NCBI RefSeq assembly: GCF_023715465.1
Contig: NZ_JAMBOE010000006.1
Span: 186,001 to 250,000 of the forward strand
Reading direction: 5' to 3'
Source of the DNA: Paenibacillus macerans
GTDB lineage: Bacteria > Bacillota > Bacilli > Paenibacillales > Paenibacillaceae
Length of the DNA: 64,000 nucleotides
The notes beneath the pieces are model-generated. The model searched no databases, was not told where the DNA came from, and saw only the letters and a list, made by a program, of their open reading frames with translations. Made by a program: the position numbers and the translations under genes. The stretch's first letter is position 1; every line of letters starts with the position of its first letter. This document shows positions 27,443 to 36,470 of the stretch, piece by piece.

Positions 27443-28792
27443 ATGAAAATTATATTGTTATCGGGCGGATCAGGTACCCGTCTATGGCCGCTATCTAATG
27501 ATTCACGAGCAAAACAGTTCATAAAGGTGCTTCATAATCAGGAAACCCATGAGATGGAATCGATGCTGGAGCGTGTCTATTGCCAGCTATTAAAGATTGT
27601 ATCTGCGGATGATATTATTATTGCTACCAATAAACTGCAGGTGGATATGATTGCTAATCAGTTGGGCAACATTCCGATGATTATTGAGCCAGAGCGTAGG
27701 GACACATTTCCTGCAATCGCGTTAGCCTGTTCATATTTGTATTCCCATGTCCAGATTGCAAAAGATGAAATCGTCGCCGTTGTGTCCGTAGACACTTATG
27801 TGGATACAGAATTTTATAAGATGCTAAAGGAATTGGAGCAGCTTGTTCAGACAACCGATGCTCAGATAGGTCTAATCGGAATTAAACCTACTTATCCTTC
27901 TTCAAAGTATGGTTACTTGATTCCTAGAGAAGTACAGAGCTATATGACGGTGGACCGCTTTAAAGAGAAGCCTACAGAAGAAGAGGCGGAGCAGTTAATA
28001 GTAGATGGATCATATTGGAATAGTGGTATTTTCGTATTTCAACTACAATTAATTATTGATCATCTTGAAAATCTGAAGATGCCCGTCAACTATAAGGATT
28101 TATTGGACAGGTTCACGATGTTGCCGAAAAAGAGCTTTGACTACGAACTGCTGGAGACTTTAGATTCTATTGTAGCTCTTACCTATGACGGTTATTGGAA
28201 GGATCTTGGGACCTGGAATACATTGACGGAAGAGATGTCTCAAAATGTGATAGGCAATGGTGGTCTCAGTGATGATTGCCATAATACCCATATTGTCAAT
28301 GAGCTCGAACTGCCTGTAAAAGTATTAGGGATATCTAATGCGGTTATTGCTGTGAGCCCGGATGGCATATTGGTTACAGATAAGCCGTCAAGTTCTCGTA
28401 TGAAGGATATGCTGCATGAAGGCTTGTTCTCAAGACCCATGTACGAAGAACGGCGCTGGGGCTGGTATAGAATATTGGATTATTCTAAGTCAGAAAACAA
28501 TGAAGTGTTGACTAAACGACTCTGTATCAAGGCGGGCTTTCATTTCAGTTATCATTATCATAATATGAGAACTGAGATTTGGACCGTTACAGCTGGAAGA
28601 GCTACTCTGGTCTTAGACGGGATAGCTCAAGTGGTAACAGCAGGGGCCGTGATTGAGATTCCGAGCGGTACGAGACATTGTTTAAAAGCCCAGGAGGATA
28701 CGGAGTTAATTGAAGTGCAGATTGGAATGGTAACGGTCGATGATGATATTGTCCGCCTGGAGGAAGATATTCAATATATCCTCACTAGTTAG
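27443..28792 (+). CDS. manC: Mannose-1-phosphate guanylyltransferase (ManC type)
   Basis: Makes GDP-mannose from mannose-1-phosphate and GTP; in the type II family a C-terminal cupin can isomerise fructose-6-phosphate. The pyrophosphorylase signature LLSGGSGTRLWPLSNDSRAKQ is at residues 4-24, FKEKPTEEEA near residue 172, and the cupin with FHFSYHYHNMRTEIW near residue 370. The 449-residue length is normal. It provides the substrate for gmd and thus for the fucose and perosamine branches. ATG 27443 follows AGGGGAG. Confidence 0.92.
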   Translation: MKIILLSGGSGTRLWPLSNDSRAKQFIKVLHNQETHEMESMLERVYCQLLKIVSADDIIIATNKLQVDMIANQLGNIPMIIEPERRDTFPAIALACSYLYSHVQIAKDEIVAVVSVDTYVDTEFYKMLKELEQLVQTTDAQIGLIGIKPTYPSSKYGYLIPREVQSYMTVDRFKEKPTEEEAEQLIVDGSYWNSGIFVFQLQLIIDHLENLKMPVNYKDLLDRFTMLPKKSFDYELLETLDSIVALTYDGYWKDLGTWNTLTEEMSQNVIGNGGLSDDCHNTHIVNELELPVKVLGISNAVIAVSPDGILVTDKPSSSRMKDMLHEGLFSRPMYEERRWGWYRILDYSKSENNEVLTKRLCIKAGFHFSYHYHNMRTEIWTVTAGRATLVLDGIAQVVTAGAVIEIPSGTRHCLKAQEDTELIEVQIGMVTVDDDIVRLEEDIQYILTS

Positions 28793-28887
28793 GCAGTGGT
28801 AAGGTTCAAGTTATAAAATCCCTATGTGCTTGGATACAGGTTGATGGAATTATGATTCATTGTATCCCAGCTTTGAGGAGGAACGCA

Positions 28888-30000
28888 ATGCTGGTCTCTG
28901 TGTTGATCAACAACTACAACTATGAGGATTTTATTGTCCAATGTGTTGATTCGGTTCTTAATCAAACCTACAAGGATATTGAAATTATCGTATATGATGA
29001 TGGATCGACAGATCATTCCCTAGAGAAATTATCAAAGTATTCAGATCTCAAGGTGATCTCTAAGGCGAATCACGGAAAATCCAATAATTTAAATCAAATG
29101 AATGCTGTCTATCAGGCATACCTGCAATCCAAAGGAGAGTATATATTCCTTCTGGATAGTGACGACTGGTTTAAAAGTAATAAGGTTGAACGTATTATTG
29201 ATATTTTTGACAGGAATCCTAGGCTGGAAGTCATTCAGCATGCATTGGAAGAAACAAATGCCCAGGGGCAATCGACAAACGCAATCATTCCGGTGTTTAA
29301 GAATGTTCAGAATTATAAAGAGTATATATACTCTTCTGAATCTCTGTTTCATTTATTCTCCATGACAAGTGGTTTGGCGTTCCGAAGAAGTTTCTTTGAC
29401 AGGGCCATGCCTCTGCCTGAGGATGAATTGATCCATCTATGCGTGGATACCAGATTAATGATTATAGCGGCATTGACCTCAACCATTCATACCTCGCTTG
29501 AGCCTTTGGCTTACTACAGGAGGCATGGCAAGAATACTTGGGGGAAGATGGCAGATCCTGACGTTCATAAAGTGTATACAGGACAACTCTATGAGTTCTT
29601 TAATAGCATCGCTCAAAATAATGATATGCCGACCATTCAATACACAACAAAAAGCTTCTTGGAAAATACCTATTTCTATAATCAAATTGATATAGAAAAG
29701 TGTAAACATTTTATTGGCGATGACCATTTTTGGATTTGGGGAGCAGGAGAGGCTGGGCAAAGCGTGTGCCATGCCTTGATGCCGCATCAGCCATCGATGA
29801 GTGGTTTTATAGATAGTGAAACAAAGAAGCAAGGGCAGTTTGTGCTAAGTAAGCAAGTACACGCTCCACAAAAAATAATAAATGCTTCACCAAGTAAAGT
29901 ACTTATTTCTCCGTATCATGCCTATAACGCGATTAAGGCAACACTTACGGAAGCTGGATGGGTTGAAGGAATGCATTTTATTGATCCATATTTTAGGTAA
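28888..30000 (+). CDS. GT2 glycosyltransferase with C-terminal Rossmann module
   Basis: Residues 1-230 are a family 2 transferase (VSVLINNYNYEDFIVQCVDS, VYDDGSTDHSLEKL, metal site FLLDSDDWFKS near residue 86). Residues 275-370 carry the island's Rossmann-type module (FWIWGAGEAGQSVCHALM, FIDSETKKQG, KVLISPYHAYNAI). I place the start at ATG 28888, behind GAGGAGG, rather than at the upstream in-frame ATG 28852. It begins a run of tightly spaced genes going to the pse operon. Confidence 0.82.
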   Translation: MLVSVLINNYNYEDFIVQCVDSVLNQTYKDIEIIVYDDGSTDHSLEKLSKYSDLKVISKANHGKSNNLNQMNAVYQAYLQSKGEYIFLLDSDDWFKSNKVERIIDIFDRNPRLEVIQHALEETNAQGQSTNAIIPVFKNVQNYKEYIYSSESLFHLFSMTSGLAFRRSFFDRAMPLPEDELIHLCVDTRLMIIAALTSTIHTSLEPLAYYRRHGKNTWGKMADPDVHKVYTGQLYEFFNSIAQNNDMPTIQYTTKSFLENTYFYNQIDIEKCKHFIGDDHFWIWGAGEAGQSVCHALMPHQPSMSGFIDSETKKQGQFVLSKQVHAPQKIINASPSKVLISPYHAYNAIKATLTEAGWVEGMHFIDPYFR

Positions 30001-30012
30001 TTAAGGAGCTCT

Positions 30013-31164
30013 ATGATGAAGATATCCGCAGTTATACCTGCTTATAACGCTGAAGAGTATATAGAAAAATCGATATCCAGTTTAATCCGTCAATCCCAAA
30101 CGCTGCACGAGATCATTATCATTGACGATGGTAGTTCCGATGATACAGTAAAGATAGTAAAAGCTCTACAAAGAACCTATGAGCACATTGTACTCCTGCA
30201 GCAAGCCAACCAAGGAGCATCGGCCGCAAGAAATACAGGCCTAAACAATGCGCAGGGTGACTGGGTTCTTTTCCTGGATGCAGATGACGAATGTGCACCT
30301 ACCCTGATCGAGACCTATACCCGGTTTTTGCAGGAGAATCCAGCGCGTTATTGTGCAGTGTATAGTCAGGCCCTTCAAGTGGATGAGAGAGGAGAAGCCA
30401 TATCGGGAATATTTAACGGTTACGATCTTCATGGACAGGAGGGTTTCGTCCAGATGCTGTTGCGTAATCCGATTATTTCCCCGTCCGGGAGCTTGGTTAA
30501 GAAGGCTATCTTGGATGAGATGAATGGGTTTGACACATCCATCAAGTACGTAGAAGATGTTGACTTCTGGTTAAGAGTACTATTAAACGGTAACAATATT
30601 GGTCATGTGTGCGAGCCGCTATCTTTCATCCGCAGACATTCTAATAATACGACGTCGAATATCGAATCGACGAGACAGGGTGAAAAAAGGCTGTTAGATA
30701 AATTCGGTCTTGGAGTTATTAAAGAAACGATCTATGAAAGAAACTATGCAATTGATCATAATCATTTAGATTATGTGAATTTCTTAATTCGCTTTGAAAA
30801 ATGGCCGGAAGCCGAGCAATTACTGGAGACAGTACACATAGAAGCTTCAGATGATAAATATGGCTCTTATTTATTTGTGAAAGCACTTGTTGCGCTGCAG
30901 GTTGGAAAGTATGAAGTCGCGAAAGACCTGTACTTAGCAATTATTAAATGGAATAATACACATGGCGCTGCGCTCAATAATATCGGCGTTCTGTATGCGA
31001 AAAACAACGAGGTAGAAAAAGCTAGAGAATCGTTACAGCTTGCGCTTCAATATTATCCAGGTTATCTGGATGCTGCCTATAATTTAGAACAACTAGATAC
31101 AGAAACTCCTATGTTTCGTTTTACCAAACGAGAGTTAAGAAAAAGCTTGTTAAGATATTCTTGA
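30013..31164 (+). CDS. GT2 glycosyltransferase with TPR-like tail
   Basis: Residues 1-235 are a family 2 transferase: ISAVIPAYNAEEYIEKSIS, IIDDGSSDDTVKIV, the metal site LFLDADDECAP (about residues 89-99) and YVEDVDFWLRVLL. The rest (about residues 245-383) is helical with TPR-like repeats, most clearly ALNNIGVLYAKNNEVEKARE followed by LQLALQYYPGYLDAAYNL. TPR tails in glycosyltransferases usually hold the protein acceptor, so this enzyme may act directly on flagellin or on another island protein; that is inference. Confidence 0.82.
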   Translation: MMKISAVIPAYNAEEYIEKSISSLIRQSQTLHEIIIIDDGSSDDTVKIVKALQRTYEHIVLLQQANQGASAARNTGLNNAQGDWVLFLDADDECAPTLIETYTRFLQENPARYCAVYSQALQVDERGEAISGIFNGYDLHGQEGFVQMLLRNPIISPSGSLVKKAILDEMNGFDTSIKYVEDVDFWLRVLLNGNNIGHVCEPLSFIRRHSNNTTSNIESTRQGEKRLLDKFGLGVIKETIYERNYAIDHNHLDYVNFLIRFEKWPEAEQLLETVHIEASDDKYGSYLFVKALVALQVGKYEVAKDLYLAIIKWNNTHGAALNNIGVLYAKNNEVEKARESLQLALQYYPGYLDAAYNLEQLDTETPMFRFTKRELRKSLLRYS

Positions 31165-31195
31165 AATATATTATTCATATGAAAAGAGGTTGGTT

Positions 31196-32338
31196 ATGGA
31201 TTTTTATAGCAGTGTACAGCAATTAATCCGAAGTATGCCGGTAGACGATACATTCTACATGAATCAAACAATTTTACAAAGTGATAGAGTAGCAATATTC
31301 GGCTCTGGAAGTTTTGGACAGGCTATGGCACAAAACTTATTGAAAGCTAACAAAAAAATTGAATTTTTTATTGATAACGATGAAAAAAAAAACCACCACT
31401 ATATTTTAGGCATAGAAGTAGTTCCATTAGACCATATATTAAGAATGCAGGACGATGACCTCCTTATCATTGTTTGCAGTACATGGCACTATGAAATAAG
31501 ACAACAACTATTAAATGCTAATGTATCAAATTTTATTGAAGCAGATCCCGTTGTTATTTCAAAATACTGCTATAAATATTCAGCGGTAAGAGAACAGTTT
31601 GAACGTCTTTTTACGAGAGAACAAGAAAAATTTAATGCAGTTTTTCATATGCTGGAGGACGATTCATCAAAGGAACTCTTTCTACATTTAATTGCGTTTC
31701 GCGTTTCAGGGAATATTCATTGTTTGAAGATATCGGATTTCAAGCAATACGAGCATCCGATTGTTAGACCTGAAAAGGGAGATGTCATTATAGATGGTGG
31801 TGGCTATGTCGGTGACACTGCGCAACAATTTAATAAATTATTAGATGCTGATTGTCATATTCATTCTTTTGAACCATCAAAGGATAATTTTAAGAAGATG
31901 AAAGAATGGATAGAGAATAACGGTATACAAAATGTAACGGCCGTTCAATCAGGTTTAGGAACCGAAAATACTGAGTTGTATATGAATTCAATCGAAGGTG
32001 AAATTAATCCGTCTAATATAATCATTGAACAGGGAAATGAAAAGGTTAATATTATGGCAATTGATCGTTATGTGGAAGAATATGCGCTACAAGATGTTAG
32101 CCTCATTAAATTAGATATTGAAGGGTTTGAATTAGCTGCATTACAAGGAGCGGTAAAAACCATACAAAATTTTGCTCCGAAGTTGCAAGTATGTCTATAT
32201 CATAAAATAGAAGATTTAATAGATATCCCGTTGTTTATTTATAATGAATACAAAGACAAGCATTATAAATTTTATATTGGTCATCATGCGGACAACTATA
32301 TGGAAACCGTTTTATATGCAATCAGCACGAAAAAATAA
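31196..32338 (+). CDS. FkbM-family methyltransferase with N-terminal Rossmann module
   Basis: A 380-residue two-domain protein. Residues 25-115 form the Rossmann-type module (VAIFGSGSFGQAMAQNLL, FFIDNDEKKN, DLLIIVCSTWHYE). The C-terminal 190 residues are an FkbM SAM-dependent O-methyltransferase: GDVIIDGGGYVGDTAQQF, HSFEPSKDNFKKM and LIKLDIEGFELAALQGA. It is the intact counterpart of the pseudogene at 17432. ATG 31196 follows AGAGG. It probably methylates a glycan sugar. Confidence 0.85.
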   Translation: MDFYSSVQQLIRSMPVDDTFYMNQTILQSDRVAIFGSGSFGQAMAQNLLKANKKIEFFIDNDEKKNHHYILGIEVVPLDHILRMQDDDLLIIVCSTWHYEIRQQLLNANVSNFIEADPVVISKYCYKYSAVREQFERLFTREQEKFNAVFHMLEDDSSKELFLHLIAFRVSGNIHCLKISDFKQYEHPIVRPEKGDVIIDGGGYVGDTAQQFNKLLDADCHIHSFEPSKDNFKKMKEWIENNGIQNVTAVQSGLGTENTELYMNSIEGEINPSNIIIEQGNEKVNIMAIDRYVEEYALQDVSLIKLDIEGFELAALQGAVKTIQNFAPKLQVCLYHKIEDLIDIPLFIYNEYKDKHYKFYIGHHADNYMETVLYAISTKK

Positions 32339-32371
32339 AATTTTTCAGATATACAAAGGATGATCCGTTAT

Positions 32372-33112
32372 ATGCTGAAAGGGGAAAATGTATTTATCAC
32401 AGGTTCAACAAGAGGTATTGGACGCTCAACTGCTTTCGTTTGCGCAGCAAATGGGGCGAATTTAGTGCTTCATGGTCGGGATCTTTCTGTGCTTAAGCAG
32501 GTTAAGGAAGAAATTACCGGTAAGTATCACGTTGATGTTCACTTACTAGCTTATGATGTTTGTGATACCGGTGAAATAAAAAACGCATTTGTATGGATCA
32601 AAAAAAACTTAGGTAGATTAGATGTGCTTGTCAATAATGCCGGCGTGATGGATGATGCTCTGTTGGGTATGGTGAATGAGCAGCAAATGGAGTCCACCTT
32701 CTCGATCAACATCGAAGCAGTGATCTATCATATGCAGTATGCTTCGCGCTTGATGACCAGACAAAAGCAGGGTTCGATCATCAATGTCAGCTCGATCATT
32801 GGCAGAACGGGTAATGGAGGACAAGTAGTGTATGCCTCAAGCAAAGCAGCCGTAATCGGTGCAACCTATTCGGCAGCCAAAGAGCTTGGCGTGCATAATA
32901 TCAGAGTAAATACCGTTGCTCCGGGCTTCATCGATACCGATATGACCAAGCAGTTTTCCGAAGAGGTGTATAAACAACGATTGAGCGGAATCAAAATGAA
33001 TCGAATGGGAAGGCCGGAGGAGGTTGCTAACACGATTCTGTTCCTGGCCTCCGATCTATCCTCCTATGTGACGGGGCAAGTCATTGGAGTGGATGGCGGT
33101 ATGGTGATTTAA
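32372..33112 (+). CDS. FabG-like short-chain reductase
   Basis: Classical SDR of about 246 residues with every catalytic element of the FabG type: cofactor loop TGSTRGIGRSTA, VNNAGVMDDALL, catalytic Ser in NVSSIIGRTGNGGQ, YASSKAA (Tyr and Lys), and the C-terminal VTGQVIGVDGGMVI. FabG enzymes reduce 3-oxoacyl-ACP to 3-hydroxyacyl-ACP. An ACP gene lies 0.6 kb downstream, so a 3-hydroxyacyl group for sugar decoration is plausible; sugar oxidoreductase is the alternative. I prefer ATG 32372, 11 bases after AAAGGA, over ATG 32360. Confidence 0.85.
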   Translation: MLKGENVFITGSTRGIGRSTAFVCAANGANLVLHGRDLSVLKQVKEEITGKYHVDVHLLAYDVCDTGEIKNAFVWIKKNLGRLDVLVNNAGVMDDALLGMVNEQQMESTFSINIEAVIYHMQYASRLMTRQKQGSIINVSSIIGRTGNGGQVVYASSKAAVIGATYSAAKELGVHNIRVNTVAPGFIDTDMTKQFSEEVYKQRLSGIKMNRMGRPEEVANTILFLASDLSSYVTGQVIGVDGGMVI

Positions 33113-33118
33113 TACTTA

Positions 33119-33679
33119 ATGGCTGATGGTGGTGAGGTTGTGATTACCTTTAAAAAGCTGGATGAAGGTGATTTGGAGCAGGTATTGGAGTGGCGGACAA
33201 GCGAGCATGTAACACGGTATATGTATAGCGATATTGATAAAAATCTGGATAATCAAATGAAGTGGTATAGAGCTATTTCGAAGGATGACACCCAGTATTA
33301 TTGGATCATTGAATACAAGGCTACGGCAATTGGCTTGATATCCATTAATAACTTGGATAGGATTAACCGGAAGGCTGCATCTGGCTACTATCTTGGCGAT
33401 CTAAGATACTCAATGATAGCAGGACATATTCTTCCTTATCTTTATAATTTTGCTTTTTTTCAGCTGGGCTTAAATAAGCTCTATGCCGAAGTTATGGAAG
33501 GCAATGACGGTATAATGAAAATGCATCTTCACCACGGATATACACACGCGGCTATCTTTAAGGAGCACATTTATAAATACGGGTATTATCATGATGTACA
33601 TTACTTTGAATTGCTGGCCTCGACTTGGAAGGAGAACTGTCAGAAATTTCATAGGTTTACTGCACAGTTTACACTGTAA
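33119..33679 (+). CDS. pseH: PseH-like GNAT acetyltransferase
   Basis: GNAT-fold acetyltransferase with the PseH-type start FKKLDEGDLEQVLEWRTSEH followed by VTRYMYSDI. PseH acetylates the 4-amino group of UDP-4-amino-4,6-dideoxy-AltNAc in pseudaminic acid synthesis. It has the family pieces AIGLISINNLDRINRKAASG and NKLYAEVMEGNDGIMKMHLH (acetyl-CoA region). Start uncertain: ATG 33119, or GTG 33140 which follows GGTGGTGAGG. PseC, PseF, PseG and PseI all lie downstream. Because ACP genes follow, a non-acetyl acyl donor is conceivable. Confidence 0.8.
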   Translation: MADGGEVVITFKKLDEGDLEQVLEWRTSEHVTRYMYSDIDKNLDNQMKWYRAISKDDTQYYWIIEYKATAIGLISINNLDRINRKAASGYYLGDLRYSMIAGHILPYLYNFAFFQLGLNKLYAEVMEGNDGIMKMHLHHGYTHAAIFKEHIYKYGYYHDVHYFELLASTWKENCQKFHRFTAQFTL

Positions 33680-33685
33680 TACATC

Positions 33686-33713
33686 TAAAACGATCATGAG
33701 CAAAGACCGATAT
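33686..33713 (+). promoter_or_regulatory. SigD-type promoter before the acyl/pse cassette
   Basis: TAAA (33686-33689), 16 bases, then ACCGATAT (33706-33713), one base off the SigD consensus, in a short intergenic gap 36 bases before the ACP start. The spacing is the same as for hag. Confidence 0.65.
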
Positions 33714-33748
33714 ATGTTATATACGTCTTTAGTTAGGTGGGTAAAGAG

Positions 33749-33988
33749 ATGAATAATGAACAAAAGCTGCGTGAAATCTTTGCAGAAGCGCTACAAATCG
33801 ATATAGAGCGAGTAACGAACGGATTATCCTATAATGGCATTCCCGAGTGGGATTCGATTGCGCATATGACCTTGATTGCAGAGATCGATAATATGTTCGA
33901 TACGATGCTGGATACGGATGATGTGCTGGATATGAGCTCTTTTGCCAAGGCCAAGGAGATATTAGCTAAATACGATGTTCAATTTTAG
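33749..33988 (+). CDS. Acyl carrier protein
   Basis: A 79-residue acidic four-helix acyl carrier protein. The phosphopantetheine attachment serine is in the PEWDSIAHMTLI motif (about residues 32-43). It differs from housekeeping AcpP (DSL motif), as do dedicated ACPs of secondary pathways. ATG 33749 follows AGGTGG. It lies between the PseH-like gene and the acyl ligase, LuxE and LuxC genes, which would load it, discharge it or reduce its acyl chain. Confidence 0.88.
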   Translation: MNNEQKLREIFAEALQIDIERVTNGLSYNGIPEWDSIAHMTLIAEIDNMFDTMLDTDDVLDMSSFAKAKEILAKYDVQF

Positions 33989-34050
33989 AAATCAAGGGTG
34001 TGGTTAAAAGACCATGCCCTATTCTTTTACAGCCTTGAAAGGAGATTGCG

Positions 34051-35400
34051 ATGTTTTTCAATATACAACAATATGGGGAACAATGCGCCGTAATTACGGA
34101 GCAACGCAAGTTTACGTATGTAGAGCTTCAAGCCTTGGCTGATCAGTATGATTTTCGATCTGACGACAAAGAACTGGTTCTATTGCTCTGTGATAACGAA
34201 ATAGAGATCGTGGCCGCTTATGTGGCGGCCTTGCAAGCGAAGCAGGCTGTAATGCTGCTGAATGCTTCGACCAATATAGAACTGTTAAATCATATAGTTA
34301 TGACCTACCGGCCGAAATGGATCGTTGTCTCGAACGGACTGACCTTTGATGGATACCGTCAGCATGGCAATGTATTAGAGCGCGAGCAGCATTCCAGAGC
34401 AGCGATTCATTCCGAGCTTGCCGTGCTGCTTAGTACATCCGGCACTACGGGCAGTCATAAATTTGTACGCTTGTCCTACGCCAATATACAGTCCAATGCT
34501 GAGGCCATCGCAAAGTACCTGGAGATTGATGCTGAAGAGCGGGGCATTCTGAATCTGCCCTTATCTTATTCGTATGGGTTATCCATATTGAACAGCCACT
34601 TTCAAATGGGAGCCACCGTGCTGCTAACCGGGGAAAGCGTCGTTGCCAAAACGTTTTGGAACTTTGTTTGGGAACAGCAAGCGACCTCCCTGCCTGGAGT
34701 TCCATTTACATATCAAATGCTGGAACGAATAGGCTTCTTTAAGATGGAGCTGCCACATCTGCGAACTTTAACTCAGGCTGGCGGACGTCTGGAGGAACGG
34801 TTGGTGCGTCTCTTGGGCGAATACGCCAAGGAGCAGGGAAAGCGATTTTTCGTAATGTATGGCCAGACCGAAGCTGCGCCGCGTATTTCCTATATTCCTA
34901 GTGACAGAGTATTGGATAAAACAGGATCCATAGGCATCCCTATTCCCGGTGGCAGGCTGGAGCTTGCGTCAGAGACAGGAGAGCTGATCTACTACGGTAG
35001 CAATGTCATGCTGGGCTATGCGGAGACGCTGGCTGATTTGGCTAAAGGTGATGAATGCGGCGGGGTGCTCCATACAGGCGATACAGCTACCGTGGATGAA
35101 GAAGGATTTTTTACGATTACGGGAAGAATGAAGCGGTTCATCAAGCTGTTTGGTCTGCGGATTAATCTGGATGAGGTCGAAAGGAAGCTGGAGGCATTGC
35201 TTCAACAGCCTGTAGCCTGCATTGGAAGCGATGACCGAATGCTTGTAGCAACGGAATCCAGTCAGCATGTCGCCGAGATCAAACAACATGTTGATCAGCT
35301 GTATAAGCTGCATCCCACAGCCTACAGAGTGATCGTGGTCGACGAAATTCCGAGATTGGCCAATGGCAAGATTGATTATCAGGCATTAAAGGGTGAATAA
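34051..35400 (+). CDS. AMP-binding acyl-CoA/acyl-ACP ligase
   Basis: ANL-superfamily adenylating enzyme, short form (449 residues). P-loop LLSTSGTTGSHKFVRLS (about residues 129-145), MYGQTEAAPR with the conserved Glu, HTGDTATVDEEGFFTITGR, and the catalytic Lys in RLANGKIDYQAL at the C-terminus. It activates a carboxylic acid as an acyl-adenylate and passes it to a thiol, most likely on the ACP encoded just upstream. The chain specificity cannot be read. It ends one base into the LuxE start. Confidence 0.85.
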   Translation: MFFNIQQYGEQCAVITEQRKFTYVELQALADQYDFRSDDKELVLLLCDNEIEIVAAYVAALQAKQAVMLLNASTNIELLNHIVMTYRPKWIVVSNGLTFDGYRQHGNVLEREQHSRAAIHSELAVLLSTSGTTGSHKFVRLSYANIQSNAEAIAKYLEIDAEERGILNLPLSYSYGLSILNSHFQMGATVLLTGESVVAKTFWNFVWEQQATSLPGVPFTYQMLERIGFFKMELPHLRTLTQAGGRLEERLVRLLGEYAKEQGKRFFVMYGQTEAAPRISYIPSDRVLDKTGSIGIPIPGGRLELASETGELIYYGSNVMLGYAETLADLAKGDECGGVLHTGDTATVDEEGFFTITGRMKRFIKLFGLRINLDEVERKLEALLQQPVACIGSDDRMLVATESSQHVAEIKQHVDQLYKLHPTAYRVIVVDEIPRLANGKIDYQALKGE

Positions 35401-36470
35401 TGATGAGCTATCCCTATGACTTGTGTAAAGAAGCGAAGCAGCAACTGCTGCTGACTGGATTAAATGAGCTTACCTTGCATCATACAGAAAACAACGCGGC
35501 ATACCGTGCAATGCTTGAAAAATCGGGTTCCCAGCCGCAAAATCATCTTCTCGAATCAGTCCCTTATTTGCCAGTGCAGCTATTTAAGCTGATGGACCTG
35601 GTCTCTGTCCCACAGGAGAACATCGTAAAGGTGTTAACCTCAAGTGGAACTACAGGTCAGCAGGTATCCAAAATTTATCTGGACAAAGAGACCGCTGCGC
35701 AGCAATCCAAGGCTCTAGTGGAAGTCATGAAGCCGCTCCTTGGGACTCAGCGCCTGCCAATGATTATATTGGATACGAAATCCGTGCTTAAGGATCGGCG
35801 CTCCTTTAGTGCCCGTGGAGCGGGTATATTAGGGTTTGCCAATTTCGGCAGGCAGCATTTTTATGCTCTGCATGATGACATGTCCGTAGACTGGGATGGT
35901 CTTGCCCAATTTTTAAGCAAGCATGAAGGCAGCAAAATTTTGTTGTTCGGATTCACTTATATGATTTGGAAGCATGTGTATTTGGCAAAACAGAAGGGGA
36001 TCGCGATCGACTTTGGTGACAGCCTGCTAATACATGGCGGAGGCTGGAAGAAGCTTCAGGATGAAGCAGTGGATGCCGCTACGTTCAAATCTGAATTGGG
36101 GCGTGTGCTAGGCATTCGCCAAATTCATAATTATTACGGTATGGTCGAGCAGGTAGGCTCGATTTTTGCAGAGTGCGAGCACGGTCACTTGCATACTCCT
36201 AATTATGCGGACGTCATCGTACGGGACCCGCTCAGCTTTGCTCCGCTGCCGTATGGACAGCAGGGACTGATTCAGGTGCTGAGTCTGCTCCCCAAGAGCT
36301 ATCCGGGTCACAGCTTGCTAACGGAGGACCTTGGAGTCATTCACGGCGAAGATGATTGCCCGTGCGGCTGGAGAGGCAAATACTTTAGCGTGGCGGGCAG
36401 AATCCCCAAGGCTGAGCTGAGAGGCTGCAGTGATACCTATGCATTCGGACAAGGGGGGCGTGAGGCATGA
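35400..36470 (+). CDS. LuxE-like acyl-protein synthetase
   Basis: Member of the LuxE acyl-protein synthetase family: VLTSSGTTGQQVSKIYLD near residue 80, RGAGILGFANFGRQHF, LLIHGGGWKKL and NYYGMVEQVGSIFAECE. In luminous bacteria LuxE activates fatty acids and hands the acyl group to LuxC; outside them such proteins occur in polysaccharide clusters with unknown substrates. The gene overlaps the ligase by 1 base and the LuxC gene by 4 bases, so the trio is translationally coupled. A cysteine-rich DDCPCGWRGK segment lies near the C-terminus. Confidence 0.85.
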   Translation: MMSYPYDLCKEAKQQLLLTGLNELTLHHTENNAAYRAMLEKSGSQPQNHLLESVPYLPVQLFKLMDLVSVPQENIVKVLTSSGTTGQQVSKIYLDKETAAQQSKALVEVMKPLLGTQRLPMIILDTKSVLKDRRSFSARGAGILGFANFGRQHFYALHDDMSVDWDGLAQFLSKHEGSKILLFGFTYMIWKHVYLAKQKGIAIDFGDSLLIHGGGWKKLQDEAVDAATFKSELGRVLGIRQIHNYYGMVEQVGSIFAECEHGHLHTPNYADVIVRDPLSFAPLPYGQQGLIQVLSLLPKSYPGHSLLTEDLGVIHGEDDCPCGWRGKYFSVAGRIPKAELRGCSDTYAFGQGGREA

